61,318 nt of DNA, from NCBI GenBank assembly GCA_900543755.1, contig UQSP01000006.1, positions 1 to 61,318 on the forward strand. The letters are read 5' to 3'. This document shows, in pieces, positions 44,089 through 51,190 of this stretch. Numbering within the stretch: position 1 is the first letter of the stretch; every line of letters starts with the position of its first letter. Source of the DNA: an uncultured Eubacteriales bacterium. GTDB lineage: Bacteria; Bacillota; Clostridia; Christensenellales; Pumilibacteraceae. Position numbers and translations under genes: made by a program. The notes under the pieces were generated by a model. It was not told the origin of the DNA. It was given only the letters and a program-made list of their open reading frames with translations, and searched no databases.

Positions 44089-44973
44089 ATGCAAGTATAC
44101 AGTATAAAAGAGATATTTCAAGACAACGAAAACGTTGCCGTAACGCAATCACAGTTTCATTTAGCCGACACAAATCTGATTTCACATAAGCACGAATATA
44201 TAGAAATTGCTTATATTCGCTCGGGCGTCGGCTACCACATTCTCAACGACGAAAAGCAAAAAGTTTGCGAAGGCGATATTTTCTTCATAGGGCGCAACTC
44301 ATTCCACGCTTATGAAAAAGAAACAAACGATTTTTCATGGGTAAACGTACTTTTTTTGCCGTCCGCAATCGATAAATCCGTTTTTACGCTCGCCAATGCC
44401 GACAATACTTTCCGCTCCTCGTTTGCGGGGATTGCGGGAGATAAAACAATTTCCGAAATCGGCGGCATAGCGCTATATAATCATAAAACCGAATTCGGCA
44501 GTATAGTCGCGGATATGCTTACCGAATACAACGCCAAACACGACGGTTATCAAGACGTATTGCGCCATTATTTGCAAATTCTTTTGATGAAAATATTCAG
44601 ACTCCAGCCCCAAATAAATCCGTCCGTAGGCATGTACATCAACAATATAATAGAATATTTGCACAGTCATTCGCTTAACAACAAAATAGACGTAAGCGCG
44701 ATTGCGCGCACGGCTTTTTTATCGCCGCGCTCTTTCCGCGATATGTTCAAAAAAACAACGGGTAAAACCTTTCAAGCGTATCTTACCGAGCTACGTATTA
44801 CGCGGGCAAAAGATCTGTTAGAAAACACCGATTTATCCGTTCTTGCCGTTATGAACGAAGTCGGATATAACGACAGCAAATTCTTCTACCAACTTTTCGA
44901 GCGTCACATAGGCATGCCGCCGGGCGCTTGGCGAAAAAAGCATACCCCCCGTCAATCGTCTACTATAGAATGA
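44089..44973 (+). CDS. AraC family transcriptional regulator
   Basis: A 294-residue regulator. The cupin domain spans about residues 20-110 (SHKHEYIEIAYIRSGVGYHIL, then EGDIFFIGRNSFHAYE). The double helix-turn-helix is at about 190-288 (DVSAIARTAFLSPRSFRDMFKKTTGKTFQ and AVMNEVGYNDSKFFYQLFERHIGMPPG). There is no Shine-Dalgarno, the ATG coincides with the predicted transcription start, and no nearby internal ATG would keep the cupin domain intact. It is divergent from the ADP-ribosylglycohydrolase gene, its most likely target. Confidence 0.9.
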   Translation: MQVYSIKEIFQDNENVAVTQSQFHLADTNLISHKHEYIEIAYIRSGVGYHILNDEKQKVCEGDIFFIGRNSFHAYEKETNDFSWVNVLFLPSAIDKSVFTLANADNTFRSSFAGIAGDKTISEIGGIALYNHKTEFGSIVADMLTEYNAKHDGYQDVLRHYLQILLMKIFRLQPQINPSVGMYINNIIEYLHSHSLNNKIDVSAIARTAFLSPRSFRDMFKKTTGKTFQAYLTELRITRAKDLLENTDLSVLAVMNEVGYNDSKFFYQLFERHIGMPPGAWRKKHTPRQSSTIE

Positions 44974-44981
44974 CTTTTAAT

Positions 44982-45072
44982 AAAAAATGCCGTTCCCTTT
45001 CGAGAACGACATCTGTCAACATGCCATTCCGTAAGGTTACCACACCCGATCCGAATCACCACAAGGCTTATC
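44982..45072 (-). ncRNA. Candidate small RNA / 3' fragment with terminator
   Basis: On the minus strand GATAAGCCTTGT (45072-45061) leads through TCGGGTGT to a hairpin GAACGxCA/TGCCGTTC-type stem and TTTTTT (45011-44982). The core resembles the candidate RNA at 41634-41742. The frame upstream is also open on the minus strand, so it may be the end of a decayed gene. The rest of 45073-45303 holds only a short CCTGTTTTT/AAAACAGG hairpin near 45222-45240. Confidence 0.3.
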
Positions 45073-45303
45073 TGATAAAACGAAATATGCTTGTTGTCCG
45101 AATACGAGAAAAGGTTTTCTCCGTCCGCAATCTCGGCGGGTTCTTTTTCCCAATAGAAGTAGCTTTGTATTAAATTGTAGGTGTCAGGCGGAGATTGAAA
45201 CGAAGTCGTCAGTTCAAGTCCTGTTTTTTGAAAAACAGGTCAAAATGCAGCTGTAAAATTCAAAGATTTCGCTCCACCCTAAAAACACAATATATAGACA
45301 ACA

Positions 45304-45338
45304 AAAAAGCACAAGATATTGCGTATCTTGTGCTTTTT
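45304..45338. terminator. 15-bp perfect terminator hairpin
   Basis: AAAAAGCACAAGATA (45304-45318) pairs perfectly with TATCTTGTGCTTTTT (45324-45338). T-runs lie on both strands. It is 30 bp past the 3' end of the tRNA fragment and is probably the native terminator of that tRNA gene. Confidence 0.9.
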
Positions 45339-45368
45339 ATGTTTTGTAGCTATTTCGTACAACAAAGA

Positions 45369-45409
45369 TGGCTCCTCAGGCAGGATTTGAACCTGCGACA
45401 CCCACGAGG
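45369..45409 (-). pseudogene. 3' half of a tRNA gene (element junction)
   Basis: On the minus strand the sequence ends in an encoded CCA (45371-45369) preceded by discriminator G, a 3' acceptor strand CTGAGGA and a perfect T arm GCAGG-TTCAAAT-CCTGC (45396-45380), then variable-loop and CGTGG anticodon-stem bases. The matching 5' acceptor TCCTCAG, D arm and anticodon loop are missing: upstream is non-tRNA sequence. The native-looking terminator remains on the left, so the element junction lies near 45405. The amino-acid identity cannot be read without the anticodon. Confidence 0.8.
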
Positions 45410-45412
45410 CGG

Positions 45413-45522
45413 CGGGCATAGCCCTTGCCCGATTTACTAAAAATGATTCACCGAATCATTTTTACGGCACAAAGTGCCGTCGTAAATCGCAGTTGAACAG
45501 CAGTTACTAAAGCAACGCTGTT
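45413..45522. repeat. Array of short perfect hairpins beside the tRNA junction
   Basis: Four consecutive inverted repeats: CGGGCA/TGCCCG (45413-45431), AAAAATGATTC/GAATCATTTTT (45439-45463, 11 perfect bp, 3-nt loop), ACGGCAC/GTGCCGT (45464-45480, 3-nt loop) and AACAGC/GCTGTT (45496-45522). They fill the space between the broken tRNA and the recombinase terminator. They could be attachment-site arms or a structured RNA. Confidence 0.7.
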
Positions 45523-45563
45523 AACGAGGTAATCGTCAGATACAGATTCTTCCTGACAGAATG

Positions 45564-45600
45564 AAACAATCCCGAATACATTATGTATCCGGGATTGTTT
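45564..45600. terminator. Terminator of the recombinase operon
   Basis: AAACAATCCC (45564-45573) pairs with GGGATTGTTT (45591-45600), extended by ATAC/GTAT after a 2-nt mismatch. It is 130 bp beyond the last recombinase stop. Confidence 0.8.
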
Positions 45601-45729
45601 GTGATTTGTGAACGAAAAGGCTACACGCATCAGTCTTTATATTGCCTATATAATATCAAATTGCACCGCAAAAATCAATGAATACACACCATGAAAATAT
45701 CGGAGGCAAATTTCTTTGCCCCCGATATT

Positions 45730-47343
45730 TTACTCAACCCGTTCCTCTATTGTAATTCCGCCTTTTAGCATAATCACGATTTTCCCATCTTCCATCACGC
45801 GAATATACTCAATTAACAACCGCACCGACCTATCGTCGTACACGTCGAAGTTCAGAGAATCATCAGTCAACAATTTTTTGATACGTTCCAATTCTGTATT
45901 GACGCTTTGATTACTCTCGATCTTGGCCTGTACAAGTTTTAATTGTTCCCGCAAAACAGCCAGCTCATTTGTCTGCCGTTCGATTATCTTCTCGATCCGC
46001 CCCTTATCCCCTTCCGTTCTTTCGAGCAATTCGATGTTTCCGTCAATTTCTCCCCTGATCGTTTCCATCTGTTTCTCTATGGCATAGGTATCCAACACAT
46101 CATTTTCTCCCGTAAAAGCGTAAGAAAGATTGGACACGATCAAATCCATAACTTCTTTTCTATCTCTGACGGCAACCGTCAATGCGCGGCAGATCGCCTT
46201 TTTCAGTTTTTCTTCATCGAGGGTAACCGAATTTTTGCAAAATTCCGTTCCGTGATCGACACGGCTCACGCACCGCCAAACTTTTCGATTCACCCCGTTT
46301 CTCACCCATGTCCGCCTTCGGTATGGACTGCCACACTCGCCGCAAATCAAAAGATTAGTCAAAGCGAACTTGCCGCTGTATTTTCCCTGCTCCGTTATTG
46401 TTTTATCGGATACCTTCCGCATACTTCCCCTGCGGGCAATCTCTGTCTGCGCCATCTTAAAGGTTTCGCGGTCAATGATTGCAGGGTGATTATTCGTTAC
46501 CAAATACTTTGTCAGTTCTCCGCGGTTTCGTTTCACCTTTTTTGTGATGCAATTCTCTACATATGTTTTCTGATAGATCACGTCGCCGCAGTACCGTTCG
46601 TTCGTAAGGATACTGTATATGTTCCCTTTGCTCCATACGCTTTTCCCCTTTTTGGTCAAATAGCCGTTTCCTTCCAAATAGGCTTTGATTTGATCTGTGG
46701 TATCACCTGCAAGGTATTTTTGGAAAATCTCTTTCACAATGTCGGCTTCTTCGGGAACAATTTCCGGCTCGCCGTTCTCGCCTTTACGATAGCCCAAAAT
46801 ATTATATCGGAAAGCATACGTTCCCGTGCGCATCCGCTGATGGATTCCCCACTTGACATTGGCACTGATGTTTTCGCTTTCCGCCTGCGCCATAACGCTG
46901 TGAAAACCGATCACCATTTCACTTTCCATTTTGAGGGTATCTAAATTCTGCTCCTGAAAATAGACGCCGATCCCCATCGCTTTCAGCTGCCGCACATACC
47001 GCAGGCTGTCCACGACATTTCGGGCAAATCTCGCGACAGATTTTGTCAGGATCAAATCTATCTTTCCTTTCTCGCAGTCGCGTATCATCTCCAAAAAGTG
47101 TTTCCTCTTTTTAGCAAGCGTACCCGTTATTCCTTCATCCGCATATATCTTGACAAATCTCCACCGTGGATTTTTCCCTATAATATCCGTATAATAAGAA
47201 ACCTGCGCGGCATAACTTTCAAGCTGATCCTCACTGTCCGTCGAAACACGGCAATACGCCGCCACCCGCAAAATGGCATTGGCATCATTTTGCTTTACCA
47301 ACAGCGGATTCGCTTCTATTTTTGTTATGACCTTTTGCCGCAT
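45730..47343 (-). CDS. Large serine recombinase
   Basis: A 537-residue site-specific recombinase. The resolvase domain has the nucleophile in VAAYCRVSTDSEDQLESY (near residue 34), then IYADEGITGT and LILTKSVARFARN. A recombinase domain follows with ISANVKWGIHQRMRTGTY and YNILGYRKGENGEPEIV, then a zinc ribbon (LLICGECGSPYRRRTW...WRCVSRVDHGTEFC) and a C-terminal coiled coil (about 400-480). It is the last of three recombinase genes and its start overlaps the middle one by 59 bp. It should excise or integrate the element at its attachment sites. Confidence 0.95.
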   Translation of the reverse strand: MRQKVITKIEANPLLVKQNDANAILRVAAYCRVSTDSEDQLESYAAQVSYYTDIIGKNPRWRFVKIYADEGITGTLAKKRKHFLEMIRDCEKGKIDLILTKSVARFARNVVDSLRYVRQLKAMGIGVYFQEQNLDTLKMESEMVIGFHSVMAQAESENISANVKWGIHQRMRTGTYAFRYNILGYRKGENGEPEIVPEEADIVKEIFQKYLAGDTTDQIKAYLEGNGYLTKKGKSVWSKGNIYSILTNERYCGDVIYQKTYVENCITKKVKRNRGELTKYLVTNNHPAIIDRETFKMAQTEIARRGSMRKVSDKTITEQGKYSGKFALTNLLICGECGSPYRRRTWVRNGVNRKVWRCVSRVDHGTEFCKNSVTLDEEKLKKAICRALTVAVRDRKEVMDLIVSNLSYAFTGENDVLDTYAIEKQMETIRGEIDGNIELLERTEGDKGRIEKIIERQTNELAVLREQLKLVQAKIESNQSVNTELERIKKLLTDDSLNFDVYDDRSVRLLIEYIRVMEDGKIVIMLKGGITIEERVE

Positions 47344-48208
47344 TTGTCACGCCCTCCTTCTTTCCGATCACCTCTGCGCCGTTCACGAACACCACGCCGA
47401 TCGCACCGTCTTTGTATATTTTTACCTGCGATACGGCTACCGTCAAAAAATCCATACTGACTTTTCCGCTCTCGAACTCCTGTTCGACCTTTCTTCTGAC
47501 AAATTCCGTATAAGCAGCAGCTTTATTCTCCCGGCAAGCCTGAAACTTTAATGCCGCACATTCGAGGATCACCTTTTTCCCCGCCATAAAACTCGGAGCC
47601 GGTTGATTCGTCATTCTGCCGATTTCATTTGTATAGCGCATGATCTCCTGTGTGGGATAATAAGTTACAACCTCTTCCTTTGATAACAACGCATCGGATT
47701 GCGTTGCAGCCATACCGATTGCCGACAGTATCCCTCCAAACACCTCCACATCGGAGATATACTTGTCGTTTTTACACCCGTTCGGACAAATCCATTTTTC
47801 TCGGTTCTTCCATTTTGTCCTTCGATAAAAGGGTTTGCCGCATTGCGCACAAACTGTGATCTTTTTGAGATACTCGACTTCTGCGTCCAAAGCGATTTTC
47901 TGATTCCCGCGAGCGGACTTTCTCTGATTGGCTTTCTGATACTCTTCCAGACCGATAATGGCGGGATACCCCTCTGCACCGATATATTTTTCGTTTTCTA
48001 TGATACGGAAAACTTTGTTTTTATTCCACAAGCGGCTTTCCAAATAAAACTCCACTCCTTCTTCCGTCAGTTCGTCCGCTATCTCCTGCAAAAGTTTTCC
48101 CTCTATGTATTCCCGAAACACTCTGCGCACGATCTCCGCTTCGCTGTCTATCACAACGAGCTTACCGCTTTCCATTCCGTATCCGTAGCTGATCATCCTG
48201 TTCGCCAT
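47285..48208 (-). CDS. Serine recombinase homologue lacking the catalytic domain
   Basis: A 307-residue protein that begins at the recombinase domain: ISYGYGMESGKLVVIDSEAE is the segment that normally follows the long helix of a serine recombinase. It continues with a zinc ribbon (VCAQCGKPFYRRTKWK...WICPNGC, near residue 118) and a coiled-coil region. There is no resolvase domain and no catalytic Ser. The frame is intact, with a start 9 bp after the upstream recombinase, and the order full-short-full looks like a functional operon. I infer a DNA-binding accessory or directionality factor. Confidence 0.85.
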   Translation of the reverse strand: MANRMISYGYGMESGKLVVIDSEAEIVRRVFREYIEGKLLQEIADELTEEGVEFYLESRLWNKNKVFRIIENEKYIGAEGYPAIIGLEEYQKANQRKSARGNQKIALDAEVEYLKKITVCAQCGKPFYRRTKWKNREKWICPNGCKNDKYISDVEVFGGILSAIGMAATQSDALLSKEEVVTYYPTQEIMRYTNEIGRMTNQPAPSFMAGKKVILECAALKFQACRENKAAAYTEFVRRKVEQEFESGKVSMDFLTVAVSQVKIYKDGAIGVVFVNGAEVIGKKEGVTNAAKGHNKNRSESAVGKAK

Positions 48209-48217
48209 ATCTTTATC

Positions 48218-49759
48218 CTACCGTTTCACTCTTAATTTCAATTCGCACTTCAAAGCAAAGGTCAACGAACCGTCCTGTCCGACGCGAATCTTATCCACGA
48301 TCTCATCGAATAAAGCCTCATCCATTGCTGTTAAAAACGGCTTCTTTTCTACGATCCGCTTCAACGCACGAAGTTTCTCCAAGCATTTTTCTTCTTCGTC
48401 CTCATTTACGAGTTTCTGCCTTCGTTCCCGAAGTTCTGCCATTCGGTTTTTTAACCGATCCGTCTTTTCAAAATACAGTACAGAATCAATTACCCCTTTC
48501 AAAAATAAGTCACTGAATGTACTGTTTTGTTTAGAAAGCGTAGCCATTTCATTGTCTATTTCCGCTATCATACCGTTGCCACCGTTTCCTTTTATTTTCA
48601 GGGTCTGCAACTGCTGTATTGTATCTCCAATGACTGTCTTTTCGTTTTGTTTTAAGGTATTAAACATTCTTACGAATGCCCTGCGTATCTCTTTATCCGA
48701 CAATAGCGGTGCATGGCATACCTCCGACGTCAGCCCCTTTTTCCCGCACTTCCAATACCATTCCCTGTCCTTCTGATGTTTCCTGTACCTCCATCCGCAT
48801 TGCTCGCATACGATTTTACCTTGAAAGAACTGCTTTTCCTGCGGCGGCTTAAAATACTTTTCGCTCCGTTCACGGCGCATCTCCTGCACCGCCAGATAAT
48901 CTTCTTTCGGAATGATCGCCTCGTGCGCACCTTCGCAAAGAAACATATCCTCTTCTCCGCGGTTCTTTTTCGCGCGCAGCGGCAGCATCGGCGGCGTGTA
49001 ATATTTCCGCATCAATAAGTCGCCCACATATCTTTCATTCGTCAAAAGATAGGAAACCTGTTTCATCGACCATTGCAGTCCGCCCGTTTCATGCGTCTGC
49101 ATATATTTTACGATTGCCTTTTCTCCCATGCCGGACAAGTAAAGTTCATATACTTTCCGTACTTGCTCCGCCTCATCGGGCAAAACGATTAAATCACCGT
49201 CCTCTAATTTATAACCATACGGTGCAGAGGACGGCTTATACGTCCCGTTCTCCATGCGCATACGAACCGACATTGCCATTCGTCTGGATGCAGACAAGGC
49301 CTCCTGCTGCGCAAATGCGCTCTTGATGTAAAGTATTATCTCCGAATTCATCTGCTCTGTGTCGAGATTGTCGTTCTCAAAAAACACGCTCACACCGCAG
49401 GCTTTCAGTTCCCGCACCGCTTCGATACATTCAAGGGAGTTGCGCGCAAACCTCGTAACGCTCTTTACAAGAACACGGTCGAGCTTCCGATTTTTTGCAT
49501 CTTTCAGCATACGCTTGAACTCGTCCCGCTTTTGCATCTCCGTTCCCGTGATACCCTCGTCGGCGTATATATCTACGAGCCGCATCATTTCGTTTCGGCG
49601 GATATAATCGTTATAATACTTGACCTGTGCAAAAAAGGAATTGAGCTGATCTTCCGAATCCGTACTCACGCGGCAATACGCCCCGACTCGGATATACCCC
49701 GCGTCATCACCTTCTTTGGTTGGTCTTATGATTTTGACTTCCTTTTCTCTTGCCGACAT
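48218..49759 (-). CDS. Large serine recombinase
   Basis: A 513-residue site-specific recombinase. The nucleophile Ser is in VGAYCRVSTDSEDQLNSFF (near residue 32), with IYADEGITGTEMQ and VLVKSVTRFARN completing the resolvase domain. RMAMSVRMRMENGTYKPSSAPYGY opens the recombinase domain, and the zinc ribbon is CEQCGWRYRKHQKD...WKCGKKGLTSEVC. A coiled coil follows. It is the first of the three recombinase genes, with GAGG before the ATG. It shares its opening with the 537-residue recombinase but is clearly a diverged paralogue, so the two may form heteromers. Confidence 0.95.
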   Translation of the reverse strand: MSAREKEVKIIRPTKEGDDAGYIRVGAYCRVSTDSEDQLNSFFAQVKYYNDYIRRNEMMRLVDIYADEGITGTEMQKRDEFKRMLKDAKNRKLDRVLVKSVTRFARNSLECIEAVRELKACGVSVFFENDNLDTEQMNSEIILYIKSAFAQQEALSASRRMAMSVRMRMENGTYKPSSAPYGYKLEDGDLIVLPDEAEQVRKVYELYLSGMGEKAIVKYMQTHETGGLQWSMKQVSYLLTNERYVGDLLMRKYYTPPMLPLRAKKNRGEEDMFLCEGAHEAIIPKEDYLAVQEMRRERSEKYFKPPQEKQFFQGKIVCEQCGWRYRKHQKDREWYWKCGKKGLTSEVCHAPLLSDKEIRRAFVRMFNTLKQNEKTVIGDTIQQLQTLKIKGNGGNGMIAEIDNEMATLSKQNSTFSDLFLKGVIDSVLYFEKTDRLKNRMAELRERRQKLVNEDEEEKCLEKLRALKRIVEKKPFLTAMDEALFDEIVDKIRVGQDGSLTFALKCELKLRVKR

Positions 49760-49829
49760 AATCGTTTCCTCTTTATTTTCCTTGTGTTTCGGACATCTCT
49801 CCGATATGTCATACGACTTTTCAGCTCAT

Positions 49830-49994
49830 TCAATCGATCGGGATGACACCGCTGCCCGTTTTCTCTGCGTTTTTATGATTCAGCCGCTCCGCTACCTTTC
49901 CGTTTATCTCTCCGTGCAAATATAAATTTCGCACAACCGCCCATGACAACCTATAAACATTCTCCCTGTGCATCCGTTCTTCCGCGCTTATCAT
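49830..49994 (-). CDS. Small conserved-looking protein (54 aa)
   Basis: An ATG at 49994 with TGGAGG five bases upstream opens a 54-codon gene on the operon strand. The peptide is amphipathic and charged (MISAEERMHRENVYRLSWAV, then LYLHGEINGKVAERLNHKN). The second half resembles the SHOCT-like pattern of a hydrophobic pair followed by Gly and a Lys/Arg-rich helix. It lies 70 bp before the first recombinase. No function can be assigned; an accessory recombination role is conceivable. Confidence 0.6.
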   Translation of the reverse strand: MISAEERMHRENVYRLSWAVVRNLYLHGEINGKVAERLNHKNAEKTGSGVIPID

Positions 49995-50110
49995 TTTTCC
50001 TCCATCCTATTTATATATAAGGAAAGACGAAGCGCGGCGGCATAAGTCCGTTACGCTCCATCTTTCCGATGTCCGTTTTCTTCCTTATGCCGTTCGGCAT
50101 ATTCTGTTGT

Positions 50111-50281
50111 TTATCTTTGTTTCGTAAATTTATGGTGACGGATATATTCCGCAACATTTTGCCTTGCAAAATCGGGTATATCTTCCCATAAAATTTCTTT
50201 ACGCTTTTTCTCGCACGGTATATCGTGCGCTTGCGCCATCGTAGGAACTCGTATATAAATTACTGCCTTACAAGTTTTCAT
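50111..50281 (-). CDS. Small protein with resolvase-like N-terminus (56 aa)
   Basis: An ATG at 50281 with GAGG at 8 bp opens a 56-codon gene. Its first residues (MKTCKAVIYIRVPTMAQAHD) resemble the first strand of serine recombinases (KAVIYARVSTxxQ), but Pro replaces the catalytic Ser. The remainder (DIPDFARQNVAEYIRHHKF) is unlike a resolvase. It may be a remnant or a regulatory mini-protein. It lies between the ribbon-helix-helix gene and the 54-residue gene. Confidence 0.55.
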   Translation of the reverse strand: MKTCKAVIYIRVPTMAQAHDIPCEKKRKEILWEDIPDFARQNVAEYIRHHKFTKQR

Positions 50282-50319
50282 CGTTTCTGCCTCAAACCTT
50301 AAATACTCCGTTAAAGCAG

Positions 50320-50347
50320 GAGCGCAAGGGCCGTAGTCCTTGCGCTC
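50320..50347. terminator. 10-bp perfect hairpin
   Basis: GAGCGCAAGG (50320-50329) pairs with CCTTGCGCTC (50338-50347), directly after the stop of the 78-residue gene. On the plus strand GCGCTTTT follows; on the operon strand only CTGCTTTAA. It is a possible attenuator between two segments of the operon. Confidence 0.5.
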
Positions 50348-50353
50348 GCGCTT

Positions 50354-50590
50354 TTACTCTTTATTTTGTTGTTCTTTCGGGCCGTAGTGATCGAGCAGGG
50401 CTTGATACCCTGCAACGATCAGTTCTACCTTTGTAATTCTATTCTTTTTGAGAAAGGCACAAATCTCATCGTGCAGCTCCCTCGGCAATCGTGTATTGTA
50501 CTGCTTTGTCGCCTGTTCTCGCTCCGTTTTATTTCGCACCTCGTAATTCCGGCGCGCACGACGGAGCGGCGTTTCTTCTTTCTTTGCCAT
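50354..50590 (-). CDS. Ribbon-helix-helix-like DNA-binding protein
   Basis: A 78-residue basic protein. After a charged N-terminus (KEETPLRRARRNYEVRNKTE) it shows a short strand YNTRLP, then two helices (RELHDEICAFLKKNRI and TKVELIVAGYQALLDHYG). This is the layout of Arc/CopG-type ribbon-helix-helix proteins, which in mobile elements repress operons or bind origins of transfer. The assignment is by pattern only. The start has an upstream GAGGG and the gene follows a 39-residue membrane protein by 9 bp. Confidence 0.65.
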   Translation of the reverse strand: MAKKEETPLRRARRNYEVRNKTEREQATKQYNTRLPRELHDEICAFLKKNRITKVELIVAGYQALLDHYGPKEQQNKE

Positions 50591-50599
50591 AGCACCCTC

Positions 50600-50719
50600 T
50601 CATTCCGTAATCGCACAGATAATTGCGCCAATGCAATTCATAAGAAACGCCCCGACAACGACGATTCCTATAAACAACGCTTTCAGCAACCCCTTCCCGA
50701 TTCCCAAAACAGCTCTCAT
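50600..50719 (-). CDS. Small hydrophobic membrane protein (39 aa)
   Basis: An ATG at 50719 with GGAGG 6 bp upstream opens a 39-codon gene. The peptide has a short basic start (MRAVLGIGKGLLKA) and one long hydrophobic stretch containing two Cys residues. It is a single-pass membrane peptide of unknown role, placed between tnpV and the ribbon-helix-helix gene with tight spacing, so it is probably a real operon member. Confidence 0.6.
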   Translation of the reverse strand: MRAVLGIGKGLLKALFIGIVVVGAFLMNCIGAIICAITE

Positions 50720-50734
50720 CTTGCACCTCCGTCC

Positions 50735-51097
50735 TTAATCCACATACACAAGCTCGGAAAGTATTTCTTCCTCTATGAGCCTCTGTATCTCCGTCTGTCT
50801 GCGGTAGTCCTCCATAAAGTTTCCCGTCCGCTTATACCGTTCGTCTTGGGACAGCTTGGCGTACATGGTTTCGTACAGCTCGTCCGCCTGACGGTCGATG
50901 CCATGCAGATATTCGGGGAGGTTCTCTATTGCCCAATACTTTCCGACGTTCTCCTCTTCCAGATACTTCTTGGCGAGCGTTCCGTACTTGCCGTAGGTAT
51001 GCTTGACAGGCTTGACCGCTTCACAATAGACTCTGATTTCTTCTTCCGTCAGCCCCTCGCCCCTGTCCGCTTTTGCAATGATTTCCTGTGCGTTCAT
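50735..51097 (-). CDS. tnpV: TnpV-family transposon protein
   Basis: A 120-residue protein with the TnpV signature TYGKYGTLAKKYLEEENVGKYWAI, then LPEYLHGIDRQADELYETM, and a hydrophobic/acidic end (EEEILSELVYVD). TnpV was named from Tn4451-type mobilisable elements, which also use large serine recombinases. Its function is unknown. I placed the start at MNAQEIIAK (51097), which has AGGAGG 8-9 bp upstream; the frame is open 17 codons further. Confidence 0.88.
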   Translation of the reverse strand: MNAQEIIAKADRGEGLTEEEIRVYCEAVKPVKHTYGKYGTLAKKYLEEENVGKYWAIENLPEYLHGIDRQADELYETMYAKLSQDERYKRTGNFMEDYRRQTEIQRLIEEEILSELVYVD

Positions 51098-51190
51098 GAG
51101 TGCGCCCTCCTTCTGTTTCATTGTACTTCTATTATATCGTGCTATCACGATATTGTCAAGAGTACCAAGTGAATTTCCCGAATAAATTTT

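Noticed and set aside
45195..45240. A T-loop-like GTTCAAGTCC next to a short hairpin, suggesting another tRNA
   Set aside because: No acceptor, D or anticodon arms can be paired around it.
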